41,668 nt of DNA from a virus. Shown piece by piece: positions 24,631-33,595 of the stretch. Location of the stretch: IMG/VR virus record IMGVR_UViG_3300017593_000599, positions 1-41,668 of that record. One strand, 5' to 3'. Below the pieces are notes generated by a model. That model was not told where the DNA came from and searched no databases. It saw nothing but the letters and a program-made list of their open reading frames with translations. The position numbers and the translations under genes are program-made. Numbering within the stretch: the stretch's first letter is position 1; each line of letters begins with the position of its first letter.

Positions 24631-26459
24631 CTTCTTCCTGCCATTTGCCTTAATAATTGTGGATTTTGTTGTACTTGCTGGGCTTGCAGTTGTGTTTCTT
24701 GTTCTATTATGTTTCTAACGTCACTTGGTAAGTCTAAATAATACAAGAATGCTTTTAGCAAGCCAGGTAGTGGGAAAGTCTGCACGAGTTTCGAAAGCGT
24801 ATCTGCTATGGCTAACCTATAACTAGGTGATACAGAAACTTCTGATACAATCAAGTCAAGTTTGGCTATGGAAATATCATTTTCTATCTTGTCTATAATA
24901 AAGTTACCTTGTCTGTCTATTAATGGGATACCTTCCTCGTCTGTTTTGTATAGTTTCTTATTTATCGTTATAAGTTGTTCTGCCCCATTTGGAGCAATAA
25001 CCCTAATAGTCTTTTCATAATCAAAGAGCTGTTGAATAATCCCTATAAGACACCTGCCAAATATCTTCTGTGTAAGGCGGAAGTTATCAAAAATGTCTGC
25101 CACACCCGTGAGTACCTGCCTTTCTTTAGTAAGCAAGGCAATGCCAGCTTCTACCTTTTGTGAAGGCATCTCAGGAATAGAAATTAAATCCATATCCTTT
25201 GTGCTTATTTCTTCCATCATCAAGATGCCCTGAGGAAATGCAGGCGGGTTAACTACCTGAAACCTACCCCACTTACCACGTGAAATCTCAATGGGGAGAC
25301 CAGGATAAAGACCCTTTTCCTGCATCTTTCTCTTGGTTTCTGCCGTAAGTGCACCTTGTTCCCAGATTAGGCTGGCAAATGGAGTGTGGCTGATAATGTC
25401 TATAAGCTGTGTTCTTCTCTTGTTCTTTTCTCTTTGCGGGTCTTGGAGATTTCTTACAAGGCCATAGATATATTCTTCATCTGACCACCTAAGCCTGTAA
25501 GCACAAAACGGAATAAAGGGAAAACGCCTAGTTAATTCACCCTTGGTAAATGGAGTTGGCTTGTCGTCTAATTCAATATTACCGCAAATAGTTTTAACCC
25601 TTACTCTGGGAACAAGTCTTCTTACTTTCCTTATATGTGGTTGCTTGGATAGACTCTTTATCTCACTTGGAGACATATTTGAAGTGTCAACTATTTCATA
25701 CTTGCTAGTATCAACATAAAGCGTATATTCATCATATTCCTTGTACCAATACTCGTCTATTCTCAGTTTATCACTGGCTGAGTCGTAAAAGGGATACTTT
25801 ACAGTTTCATATTTTTCTGGCTCTTTGGTATGGATAGATTCCTTGTCTTCATAGCCAAAAGATTGAAGCATCTGGTCAATCTTTGCCCTAGGCCATAGCT
25901 TTTTTACTTTCTCCTTGGGAAGCCAAACAGAACGGAATGCATATTCTGCATCTGATTCATCGTACCTTAATGAACTAGGGTCAACACAAATGCTCCAAGG
26001 ACTTTCAACTGATATCTCAAGTTCACCATAAAGGGGGTCATTGTCATAGTTGATACTCAGTACCTTATATGCCTTGCCGCAGATAAGGCCATGCTTGAAC
26101 AACTCTCTGTCATAATACTCATTGTCAGCTTTAACAAGTATAAGTTTGGCAAGTTGGTTAAAGACATCGGCAATAACTTGGTCCGTACCTTCTACAGGCA
26201 CATACTTCAATTCAAAGCGATTGTTGACCATGTAGCCAACAATCATATCTACCTTAGATTTGATAATATTGATAGAAAAAGTGGCTCTAAGCTCTTCTTT
26301 TAGGGTCTTAAGGTCTTTCTCGTCCCACTGGAACTCACCGCCGATGTAAAACTTGTAGGCTTCTTCTCCCCATTCTAGGAGGCGCTTTTGATGCTCACGG
26401 GCTTGTTCGTACTTTTGTTGGATTTCTAAGAATTCTTTGGAGGAGAGCTTTCTAGACAA
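24627..26459 (-). CDS. P22-type portal protein
   Basis: 610 aa, a normal portal length. Recognisable stretches: INIIKSKVDMIVGYMVNNR near 63-81, FRSVWLPKEKVKKLWP near 179-194, then FIPFCAYRLRWSDEEYIYG and VRNLQDPQREKNKRR in the crown/wing region. Portals form the dodecameric channel for DNA entry. It starts with TTG at 26459; an in-frame TGA stop lies just upstream and no ATG follows in the N-terminal region. A promoter (26504-26532) lies about 37 bases before the start codon. Confidence 0.82.
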   Translation of the reverse strand: MSRKLSSKEFLEIQQKYEQAREHQKRLLEWGEEAYKFYIGGEFQWDEKDLKTLKEELRATFSINIIKSKVDMIVGYMVNNRFELKYVPVEGTDQVIADVFNQLAKLILVKADNEYYDRELFKHGLICGKAYKVLSINYDNDPLYGELEISVESPWSICVDPSSLRYDESDAEYAFRSVWLPKEKVKKLWPRAKIDQMLQSFGYEDKESIHTKEPEKYETVKYPFYDSASDKLRIDEYWYKEYDEYTLYVDTSKYEIVDTSNMSPSEIKSLSKQPHIRKVRRLVPRVRVKTICGNIELDDKPTPFTKGELTRRFPFIPFCAYRLRWSDEEYIYGLVRNLQDPQREKNKRRTQLIDIISHTPFASLIWEQGALTAETKRKMQEKGLYPGLPIEISRGKWGRFQVVNPPAFPQGILMMEEISTKDMDLISIPEMPSQKVEAGIALLTKERQVLTGVADIFDNFRLTQKIFGRCLIGIIQQLFDYEKTIRVIAPNGAEQLITINKKLYKTDEEGIPLIDRQGNFIIDKIENDISIAKLDLIVSEVSVSPSYRLAIADTLSKLVQTFPLPGLLKAFLYYLDLPSDVRNIIEQETQLQAQQVQQNPQLLRQMAGRR

Positions 26460-26503
26460 AAGCCATCATCTTCAGCCTTTTTTCTTGTTTCTATTTTGTA
26501 ATC

Positions 26504-26532
26504 AGTATAAGGCAGAAAAGAAAGAATGTCAA
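26504..26532 (-). promoter_or_regulatory. Sigma70-type promoter for portal
   Basis: Minus strand TTGACA (26527-26532), 17-base spacer, TATACT (26504-26509). Predicted start near 26497 leaves a short leader with AAGG before the portal TTG. Between the 92-aa gene and portal, in a 77-base gap that holds nothing else. Confidence 0.75.
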
Positions 26533-26536
26533 GCTA

Positions 26537-26815
26537 CTAGTGCTTATTCCTTTGTTGTTCATCTTTTATCTTGGCAATAATATAATCCCACATTTTGTCT
26601 TGCAGTCCTTTTCCTTTAAAATATCTTTCTGCTAGCTCCATAAGCCTCTTAAAGGCCAATATGTCTGATTCACGAGCAATGATTGGAAGTTCAATTGGAC
26701 GTCTGCAATAAGGACAAGCTACAGTAGTAGTTTCAAATTCTGGCTTAAGCAGGCTTAGTGCTTCTTCCATTTTATCCCAGTTTACTGAAATAATGTCTTT
26801 CTCTATGTAAATCAT
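26537..26815 (-). CDS. Small CxxC protein after TerL
   Basis: 92 aa from ATG 26815, which overlaps the TerL TGA (ATGA); GTG 26827 gives four extra residues. One zinc-knuckle-like pair (ACPYCRRPIEL) near residue 33, then a helical C-terminus. A single Cys pair suggests zinc sharing in a dimer. Not recognised. Confidence 0.5.
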   Translation of the reverse strand: MIYIEKDIISVNWDKMEEALSLLKPEFETTTVACPYCRRPIELPIIARESDILAFKRLMELAERYFKGKGLQDKMWDYIIAKIKDEQQRNKH

Positions 26816-28491
26816 ACCCCCATCCACCCATGTTTTGCTATAGGTTCTTCTTGGTACGGGTCATATTCTTGCCTTTCTTCTATTTTTTCAGATAGAGAGG
26901 GAGTAAGGTAAAGACAAATAAAGCCTATATTGTCTGCGATGTCATCCCAGCCAGTATTAGGGTCTTTCTTCCATTTTAAAGCGTTTTTAGGATCTGTTAC
27001 TAATGCACCAGAAAACAACCTATGGAAGTAATAGCAACTCTCACTTTCAACAAATCCATGAGGTTCATCTGGTTCTTCTTCATTTATCATAAGCATGGGC
27101 TTGCCCGCTATAAGCGTCCTGAGCCTTTTCTGTATAATCAGGGTCATTCTTTCTTTCTGGTTTGGCACTCCTATAGGGTCAATTCCAACTCCCTGCAAAA
27201 CCTCTACTCTGCTGGCCAGTCCTTCCCTGTCAGTAGCAGCAAAAGCAGTTTCGTCAATTAGGTCAACTACTTCTGAGGCATTAGGAAACCACTCAGCGGT
27301 CTTCATCAAAACATATTCTGCAAAAGTCTCAAGCCCTACATTCCTGCCCAGTATCAACTTAAGAAGCAAGATTCTGCCATAAGTATCTTCCTGAGCAAAG
27401 ACAACACAAGGATGACGTGCTCCCCAATCCCAAGCACGGTAAAGGATAGCCCCTGGGATATAATAAAGTTTTCTCCTATGGATAACTGGGTCGTATTCTC
27501 TGCTGAAGTGTCCCTCTCCTTGAGCAAAGTCAAATTCAATGTCTATATGAGCCGCATAATCTGACTGACTTCTTGTTTCTCTTTGTTTTCTAAGCCATTC
27601 ATTATCTCTATCTGGCCTTTCCTTTACATGGACACGGATAAGTTTGGTAAGCCGATTGTTCCTTATAAGTTCTTTATAGAAGTAGCAGTTGGGCCCTCTG
27701 TGCACCGCTGGAGTGGTAACAATAATCCTAGCTCTTGTAGCATCTGTTAGGGATTCATAGGCCGCCTTGTCATTTTCCCAATAGGCAAACTCATCTAGGA
27801 GGACAGCTCTGATACGAGTAGAGATACCTAAGCCAGAAGTAGATGCCTTGCCTGTTATTGTGCTTCCTGTTTCAGGGTTTACGAGCTTCATTACGTTGTC
27901 ATGCTTCCGTTTATCAAAGCCTTTAGGCATCATCCAACTTGGTAGGCGGTAGAGCATATAGCGAAGTTTAGGAAAAAGGGAATTCATATTGCCTGGGGTA
28001 TCTACTATATCCTCTACATAAGAAGAAATCAAAAAGTCATTAGCCCCTGGCCTAAGCCAGTAGTTAAGGAATACTCCCAATACTAAGAATGTTCCTCCTA
28101 CATCTCTGCTCTTTGCTATGCCTAGGTCGTAGGTAGTAGGGCTTTCCAATGCTTCTATGACTGCTGGCAGTACCTTTTCTCTCTGATAAGGCCAAAGGAC
28201 AAATGGACGGTGTGGGTGGTCTGGGTGGTCTTTATTGGCATAGATAAACAGGCAACAATCAAAAAAGGCTTCTGTATCCCTTAAGAAGAAGGTTTTTAGG
28301 GCAGACCTTTTTGAGGCAGGCAGTTTTGAGGCCAATTCATTTAGCTTGGCACGAAATATAAGGTTGCCTTGGTAGTCCTTAGGATAAGAATGGTCTTTGA
28401 GGGCTGATAAAATGTTTTGAGGATTGGAATAATAGTCAATAAGTTGCTTTTTTTGTTGCTCAGTTATGACATCAGGTCTTTTAGTGTCCAT
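26812..28491 (-). CDS. Terminase large subunit (TerL)
   Basis: 559 aa. ATPase: deviant Walker A KSRDVGGT (127-134), in which Lys127 may replace the missing P-loop lysine as in lambda gpA; Walker B VLLDEF with Asp233/Glu234; coupling motif IIVTTP (256-261). RNase H-like nuclease: AWDWG (Asp355), VVDLIDE (Asp410/Asp413) and a late DDIADN. It packages DNA into the head and cuts it. The N-terminus overlaps the upstream 81-aa gene. The likely small subunit is not adjacent (see 33571). Confidence 0.88.
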   Translation of the reverse strand: MDTKRPDVITEQQKKQLIDYYSNPQNILSALKDHSYPKDYQGNLIFRAKLNELASKLPASKRSALKTFFLRDTEAFFDCCLFIYANKDHPDHPHRPFVLWPYQREKVLPAVIEALESPTTYDLGIAKSRDVGGTFLVLGVFLNYWLRPGANDFLISSYVEDIVDTPGNMNSLFPKLRYMLYRLPSWMMPKGFDKRKHDNVMKLVNPETGSTITGKASTSGLGISTRIRAVLLDEFAYWENDKAAYESLTDATRARIIVTTPAVHRGPNCYFYKELIRNNRLTKLIRVHVKERPDRDNEWLRKQRETRSQSDYAAHIDIEFDFAQGEGHFSREYDPVIHRRKLYYIPGAILYRAWDWGARHPCVVFAQEDTYGRILLLKLILGRNVGLETFAEYVLMKTAEWFPNASEVVDLIDETAFAATDREGLASRVEVLQGVGIDPIGVPNQKERMTLIIQKRLRTLIAGKPMLMINEEEPDEPHGFVESESCYYFHRLFSGALVTDPKNALKWKKDPNTGWDDIADNIGFICLYLTPSLSEKIEERQEYDPYQEEPIAKHGWMGV

Positions 28492-28709
28492 ATCTTCCTT
28501 GGGTATATCTCCTTAAAGCAATCAGGACACATTTCCATTACCCTATGCATTCTTTCATCCTCTGGGTCAATCTCAAACCTGCTTTTCTCTACTAACTCGT
28601 TAAACATGTAAATAAAGTTATCCCAACTGCCTAAGAGAGATTGCATGAAAGTAATAAACCTCTGAGGAGACATAGTAATTGGGATTTGTAATTGGTACTT
28701 CTTCTTCAT
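28464..28709 (-). CDS. Small CPDC protein, first gene of the late arm
   Basis: 81 aa from ATG 28709 (MKKKYQLQIP). The frame is open 12 codons further, but the promoter -35 hexamer lies there. The C-terminal part has EMCPDCFKEIYP, a possible half zinc knuckle. The -10 box ends seven bases before the ATG, so the mRNA is probably leaderless. It overlaps the TerL start by 28 bases. Not recognised. Confidence 0.55.
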   Translation of the reverse strand: MKKKYQLQIPITMSPQRFITFMQSLLGSWDNFIYMFNELVEKSRFEIDPEDERMHRVMEMCPDCFKEIYPRKIWTLKDLMS

Positions 28710-28716
28710 AAATCCT

Positions 28717-28745
28717 AGATTAATACATTTTTTCTTGCATGTCAA
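28717..28745 (-). promoter_or_regulatory. Divergent promoter, leftward (late arm)
   Basis: Minus strand TTGACA (28740-28745), 17 bases, TAATCT (28717-28722), then AGGATTT and the ATG at 28709. A start site seven bases after the -10 would be the A of the ATG, so the transcript looks leaderless. Confidence 0.65.
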
Positions 28746-28763
28746 TTGATACCATTTGACCCC

Positions 28764-28792
28764 TTGACAGGTAGCGTTTGATATGCTATTGG
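28764..28792 (+). promoter_or_regulatory. Divergent promoter, rightward
   Basis: TTGACA (28764-28769), 17 bases, TATTGG (28787-28792; poor -10), then seven bases to ATG 28800. Same geometry as the leftward promoter. A TTGACC at 28756-28761 overlaps this region. The weak -10 suggests activation or repression by a regulator, perhaps the HTH protein encoded downstream. Confidence 0.45.
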
Positions 28793-28799
28793 TAATATA

Positions 28800-29036
28800 A
28801 TGACAGTTGAACGTAGGCTTTTTAGCAAGAGAGAAGCCGCAAAATACCTAGGTATTTCCTTTTCTACCTTACTCAGGCACATCAGGAGAGGCATAATTCC
28901 AATTGTAAAGTTGCATGGGCGTGCGCTTATAGACAAAAAAGACTTAGACAATCTTATCGAAATAAACAAGGTATCTAAGAAGCCTAAGGTAAAAGTAAAA
29001 TACCCTTATGAATACACTAGGAGTGGGCAGATATGA
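28800..29036 (+). CDS. Excisionase/MerR-type HTH DNA-binding protein
   Basis: 78 aa. Residues 8-52 are a clear winged helix of the excisionase family: LFSKREAAKYLGIS, then TLLRHIRRGIIPIVKL and ALIDKKDLD. The C-terminus is basic (KKPKVKVKYP). No integrase is visible in the window, so a role as a transcription regulator at the divergent promoter is more likely than excision. The ATG has no Shine-Dalgarno, which fits a leaderless mRNA. Confidence 0.75.
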   Translation: MTVERRLFSKREAAKYLGISFSTLLRHIRRGIIPIVKLHGRALIDKKDLDNLIEINKVSKKPKVKVKYPYEYTRSGQI

Positions 29037-30916
29037 AAAGGTTTCTTTTTGTTGTGTTAGCCCTTATCTTTTTGGCTACTAGCCTAGATGCCACAACTTG
29101 GTATTTTTGGCGTTACAGGACACATGCCACTGACTGTACGTCTCTTACAGATGGAAGGCTAGGAGATTTGTGTTATGAGGAAGATGATGGATCACTTTAT
29201 ATCTGTGATACTGAAGATGGACTATGTGATACTGCCAGTGAATGGAAATGTGTAAGTAGCTCTGGAGGCACACAAAATGTCTTTCTCTATGTATCAGATG
29301 GCACTAACACAGCCCAAGCAGACAGCCCGACTGATACACTTACTTTTGAGGCAGGCACGGGTATAAGTATAACCGTTGATGAAACCAACGATAAGGTAAC
29401 TATTGCCAGCACGGGAGGAGGCGGTGAAGGAGATATTACCGCTGTTGGTGATGCTACAAGTGGGGACGCATTTACTGCCGATGGCAGTGGTAACGTGTTA
29501 TACTTTGAAGGGGCTACGGCTGATGCCTATGAGACTATTTTACAAGGCCAAGATGTAACCTCTGACGTTACGATAAACTTGCCAGCTTCTACAGGCACAC
29601 TCGTTACCAAGGAGCAAATAGATACAGAAACAGAATTTGAGAGCCTGTTATTCTCTGTTTTTACTCCTAATGATGGTTCTCTGAGTGATGATGATCTATC
29701 CAACAATACTACTGACGATTTGCCTGAGGGTACAACAAACAAATATTGTACACTTACCAATATTCAATCTGTTTGCTCCAATGATTTTCATAACATTGGT
29801 GGAACTGATGATGACGTTCCTGATAGCGATGCGGAGGTACCTGATGACATAACTGTAAGTGGTGGAACAATATCCAATTCAGATATCACTTTAAAGTCAG
29901 GAACATCCCCCACGGCTGAAGGAAGAATTGAATGGGATAGCACCAATGACAGGATTGTTGTAGGAGATGGAACGGGGACTAAGGTTTTTTATAGTGGAGA
30001 TCCTATTTTGGAAACTGAGTTAGACACAGAGGCAGAACTAGAAAGTAAACTTACAGATGTAACTAATGTCTATACTAATAACGATGGTAGCCTAACAGAC
30101 GATGACCTAAGCGACAACTCAATAGGCGACCTGAGTGATGTTGATAAATCAGGCTGGGCAGAGGGTAAACTCTTAAAATTCAATGCCTCAGGAAATCTAG
30201 TTGTAGGCACTGACAATGTTAATGACGCTGATGCCGATGCAACCAATGAGCTGCAAAACATCTTTCAAAATATTACAGATGGTACAAATACGGCAACGGC
30301 AGATAGTACTACTGATACTTTTACCCTAGAAGCAGGGACAGGAATATCTATCACTGTAGATGCCACAAATGATAAAGCAACAATAACCAACACAGGGGAT
30401 ACGGATGCAAGTGACGACCTAACAACCTCAACATCCTTCAGTGGTGATGTCTCAGGAACATACAATAACTTACAACTAGGAAGTGGAGTAGTAACAACTA
30501 CAGAGATAGCCGATGGGACAATAGATGATGGCGATATTAGCTCCAGTGCTGATACTCGCATTGCCGCTATTGAGGTAATAATTGATGGCGGTGGAAATGC
30601 CATAACCACAGGGGTAAAGGCAGATATAGAAGTCCCCTTCAACTGCACGATTCTCCAAGCTACTGCCCTAGCAGACCAGACAGGTTCAATTCAGGTTGAT
30701 ATTTGGAAAGATACCTATGCAAATTTCCCACCTACTGATGCAGATAGCATTACAGGGAGTAACCCAGTTTCAATCTCAAGCTCAAACAAATCTCAAGATT
30801 CTACTCTTAGTGGCTGGACTACAACCATAAATGCTGGGGATATACTTAGGTTTAACGTAGATAGCTGTTCAACAATAACAAGGTGTACAATAAGCCTTAA
30901 GGTGAGGAAAGACTGA
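29033..30916 (+). CDS. Exported tail-fibre-like protein
   Basis: 627 aa. A Sec signal peptide is visible: KR, then FLFVVLALIFLATS, then LDA. The body is fibre-like: two copies of a block DGTNTA-x-ADS-x-TDT with EAGTGISITVD and TNDK (near residues 88-125 and 418-455), plus repeated GSLSDDDLS / GSLTDDDLS. The last 95 residues (EVPFNCTILQATALADQTGS... GDILRFNVDS) match the jelly-roll tip common in phage fibres. Fibre proteins normally have no signal peptide, so this may be a secreted or surface protein. It is coupled to the HTH gene (ATGA). Confidence 0.7.
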   Translation: MKRFLFVVLALIFLATSLDATTWYFWRYRTHATDCTSLTDGRLGDLCYEEDDGSLYICDTEDGLCDTASEWKCVSSSGGTQNVFLYVSDGTNTAQADSPTDTLTFEAGTGISITVDETNDKVTIASTGGGGEGDITAVGDATSGDAFTADGSGNVLYFEGATADAYETILQGQDVTSDVTINLPASTGTLVTKEQIDTETEFESLLFSVFTPNDGSLSDDDLSNNTTDDLPEGTTNKYCTLTNIQSVCSNDFHNIGGTDDDVPDSDAEVPDDITVSGGTISNSDITLKSGTSPTAEGRIEWDSTNDRIVVGDGTGTKVFYSGDPILETELDTEAELESKLTDVTNVYTNNDGSLTDDDLSDNSIGDLSDVDKSGWAEGKLLKFNASGNLVVGTDNVNDADADATNELQNIFQNITDGTNTATADSTTDTFTLEAGTGISITVDATNDKATITNTGDTDASDDLTTSTSFSGDVSGTYNNLQLGSGVVTTTEIADGTIDDGDISSSADTRIAAIEVIIDGGGNAITTGVKADIEVPFNCTILQATALADQTGSIQVDIWKDTYANFPPTDADSITGSNPVSISSSNKSQDSTLSGWTTTINAGDILRFNVDSCSTITRCTISLKVRKD

Positions 30917-31407
30917 TGAAAGTGTTACTTAGTATAATCCTAGTTTTCTCCTTATGTTTGCCTTCTTTTGCTGGATTGCAGGTATTTGCCCAATACAAGA
31001 CCAAGGAAGGAAAAGAATGGCGTGTGGATATAGAGGTTGATGATGACCAAGGAAATAGGTACCACACTGCTAGCTATTTTAAAGAAGAGCCAACACAAGA
31101 GGATATAGATAATCTCACAAAAAGGTTTATTTCCGAGCTAGAAAAACAGCTAGAACATCAGAAAAATCCTTTAAATGTGTTGCCTAGCTTGGAGGAAGTG
31201 GGGTATAGAGAACTTCTTGCCTGTATAGTCAAAAATATTAGGACTAATCCTGATATAAGTCTCTTAGATTTAAAAAAGGCGTGTTCCTCTTATTCTTATT
31301 TTGACTTAGAAAAGTTACAGCAGTTTTTAATGAAAAAGGTGAATCTAGATAGTTTTGATAAATTTAAAACATTTGTCATAAATCATAAATTTGAGGGGAT
31401 TGACTGA
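30916..31407 (+). CDS. Exported hypothetical protein
   Basis: 163 aa. Signal peptide VLLSIILVFSLCLPSFA-G, then a beta-rich segment (EWRVDIEVDDDQGNRYHTA) and a helical C-terminus with two Cys. It overlaps genes on both sides by the TGATG type, in the operon of exported proteins. Not recognised; an assembly chaperone or anchor for the fibre-like protein is one idea. Confidence 0.6.
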   Translation: MKVLLSIILVFSLCLPSFAGLQVFAQYKTKEGKEWRVDIEVDDDQGNRYHTASYFKEEPTQEDIDNLTKRFISELEKQLEHQKNPLNVLPSLEEVGYRELLACIVKNIRTNPDISLLDLKKACSSYSYFDLEKLQQFLMKKVNLDSFDKFKTFVINHKFEGID

Positions 31408-32981
31408 TGCGAAAGATACGTAGGTTGTTATTTTTACCTATTTTCTTTCTTCTTTTTGTATCCTTTGCCTTTGCTGCTCACATTTATGTTGATGTCTCCT
31501 GTACATATAACGGCGATGGAACAACTGCTAGCTGTGCCTCTAGCGACGGTGGAGCTGGTGCGTACAATAACTTGTCTGACCCCTTAGCCAATGCAACGGC
31601 AGGTGACATTATTTGGCTAAGAAGAGGCAATAGCAATATTTCTGTCTCTTCTACTCTGTCTCCTGCAAACGATGGAACAGAGAGTAACCCGATTAAACTT
31701 GTAGGCTGGCCTTATTACGAACAAGTAAGTGGCACCGTTGATGGCCCCATTAGCGGTAAAGAAAAGTTTGGATTTTATGATGCAGAGCTAACAGCAACAG
31801 ATAAAGGACATTATTGCAGTGCGGAAATAGAGTTCACATCAGGTAATAATTCTGGGTTAAAGAGGAAAATCATCTTCTATCAATATGATAGCGGCAATAG
31901 CAGAGGTGAGGTTTATGTATTTCCCGATTTGCCCAATAACATAGCCGCAGGCGATAACTACACAATAACGCTCAAGACAGAAGAATATGACAATAGACCA
32001 CAGGCTGGAATTGATGCAGGTTGGGATAACGATGATTATGTAAGGCCAGTGCTAGATGGTGGAAATGGAGATTTTAAGATATTGGATTTTACTTATGATT
32101 ATTTCTGGGCAGTTTACAATTTAGTTGTAACGAATGTGACAGACATTGGCATCTACATACCTTCATATTTGAAAAATATTATTGGATATAATTTAAGAGC
32201 AATTGCGTCCATACGTTATTATCCACTAGAATACATTGATATTTATGGATGGAATACAACCTCAGATTATGATGCAATTGATATAACTGATTGCTTTGCT
32301 TTGTTAGAGCATGTTCACTTGCAAGGCCATGAATCGGAATATGCATCGGCAATTGGGCCTGCTACAGGTGGAGTGAAGTTAAAAAATTGCAGTTTTGGGC
32401 TAGTCGTCTCTTTTAATACTGCTTTTAAAGGGCCATTTAGAATCGAAGGAGAATCTGTTAGTGTTAATGCTACTACTATAACAGATGATGTTTTCACAGC
32501 AGGCTATGTTAAGCTATCTGGTTATAATTGTGACCCCACTAAATTTCATCAATGGTATTACCAAGGAGAAATCTACAACGTAGACGAAGACGCCACAATT
32601 GATCCTCCATCTGGGGCTACAACGTATATAAAGTTTTTGCCAAACTCTCATTGCAATAGTACCTATCCCCTCAAGTTTTCCTTTAATAGGAGACAGGCAG
32701 CTTCACAGAAGACCTACACATTTAAGATTTACATTCCCAGTGACTGCACAACTCTTACTACATCAGATATTTATGCGGATGTGTGGTATTTGGATGAAAG
32801 CAGCGGCACTCATAGAAAAGAAGAAACATACAATATAAGCACTATAAATACCAATGCTTGGAATGACTTAAGCTTTTCTATTACGCCTGGACAAGAAGGG
32901 ACAGTTTATATTGATATTGTGTTCCAAAAATATGAAAGCGGTTGTTACATAGCTCTAGACCCAAAGTATAGCGTGGAATAA
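31407..32981 (+). CDS. Exported beta-helix-like protein
   Basis: 524 aa. N-terminal signal peptide (FLPIFFLLFVSFAFA-A). The first mature part, HIYVDVSCTYNGDGTT with AGDIIWLRRG and NPIKLVGWP, is the opening of right-handed beta-helix proteins of the pectate-lyase/tailspike kind. The C-terminal 100 residues form a separate beta-domain (YTFKIYIPSDCTT, GTVYIDIVF). Cys residues are many, which fits an oxidising compartment. Polysaccharide binding or cleavage is plausible; active residues were not found. Confidence 0.6.
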   Translation: MRKIRRLLFLPIFFLLFVSFAFAAHIYVDVSCTYNGDGTTASCASSDGGAGAYNNLSDPLANATAGDIIWLRRGNSNISVSSTLSPANDGTESNPIKLVGWPYYEQVSGTVDGPISGKEKFGFYDAELTATDKGHYCSAEIEFTSGNNSGLKRKIIFYQYDSGNSRGEVYVFPDLPNNIAAGDNYTITLKTEEYDNRPQAGIDAGWDNDDYVRPVLDGGNGDFKILDFTYDYFWAVYNLVVTNVTDIGIYIPSYLKNIIGYNLRAIASIRYYPLEYIDIYGWNTTSDYDAIDITDCFALLEHVHLQGHESEYASAIGPATGGVKLKNCSFGLVVSFNTAFKGPFRIEGESVSVNATTITDDVFTAGYVKLSGYNCDPTKFHQWYYQGEIYNVDEDATIDPPSGATTYIKFLPNSHCNSTYPLKFSFNRRQAASQKTYTFKIYIPSDCTTLTTSDIYADVWYLDESSGTHRKEETYNISTINTNAWNDLSFSITPGQEGTVYIDIVFQKYESGCYIALDPKYSVE

Positions 32982-32983
32982 GC

Positions 32984-33226
32984 ATGAAAAAGGTTTTAGC
33001 AGTAGTAGTTGTTTTGTTAGCCCTTTTAACTGGTGCTTGTTTTGGCGAATATGTAGAGTTTACCCTAGCTTGGGGTAATGTTGTTTATCAAGACCCAGAT
33101 ACAACTCAAGATTGGTCAACCTATTGGGGAGAGTATAAAGGATGGTGGGCTGTTGCTGCTGGCCCTGCTGCTCCTACTAAGGTGCAGGTAATAATAAGCA
33201 AAAGGTTAGAAAATGAAAAACAATAA
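32984..33226 (+). CDS. Small exported protein
   Basis: 80 aa. Signal peptide LAVVVVLLALLTGACFG; the Cys could be lipidated, but the preceding residues do not match a strict lipobox. The mature part is Trp/Tyr-rich (WSTYWGEYKGWWAV). Fourth exported gene in a row. Not recognised. Confidence 0.55.
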   Translation: MKKVLAVVVVLLALLTGACFGEYVEFTLAWGNVVYQDPDTTQDWSTYWGEYKGWWAVAAGPAAPTKVQVIISKRLENEKQ

Positions 33227-33386
33227 GCATATCATAACCCTATACCGCCTAAGCCATAGGTCTCATATTTCTGGCAAAAGGATTTACAAGAGCAAACTGG
33301 GAAGGAGATACTTTGATATCTTGGCTTACAGGCTTAAGGAATTGGAAAAATCAATTTGTGAAAGGAGACCAGCATGGGAGAAGTAA
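33213..33386 (+). CDS. Small basic 57-aa protein
   Basis: ATG 33213 overlaps the previous gene by 14 bases and has AAAGG seven bases upstream; TAA is at 33384-33386. Basic N-terminal half (LYRLSHRSHISGKRIYKSK), then a short helix (DILAYRLKELEKS). It fills an otherwise empty gap and overlaps the next gene by 13 bases. Not recognised. Confidence 0.5.
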   Translation: MKNNKHIITLYRLSHRSHISGKRIYKSKLGRRYFDILAYRLKELEKSICERRPAWEK

Positions 33387-33595
33387 TCAAGCTAAATTCT
33401 AAAAACATAGAAGCCCAGATTAATAACTTACTAGACAAGTTAATCTGGGATAGAAAAAATTTAAGCCATACAGAAATTGAAAATATAAGGAAGGAAGTAA
33501 AAGAGCTAATCAGAAAGTGGGTAGGGCTAGAAGTTGACGAATACATTAAAGAATTGGAGCGAAAGGGAATATGGCTGAAAAAGGCAAACCTGTAA
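33374..33595 (+). CDS. Helical hypothetical protein
   Basis: 73 aa, Lys/Glu/Ile-rich, wholly helical (IEAQINNLLDKLIW, IRKEVKELIRKWV). GGAG precedes the ATG. It overlaps the probable terminase small subunit by 25 bases. Could be a coiled-coil partner protein. Not recognised. Confidence 0.5.
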   Translation: MGEVIKLNSKNIEAQINNLLDKLIWDRKNLSHTEIENIRKEVKELIRKWVGLEVDEYIKELERKGIWLKKANL

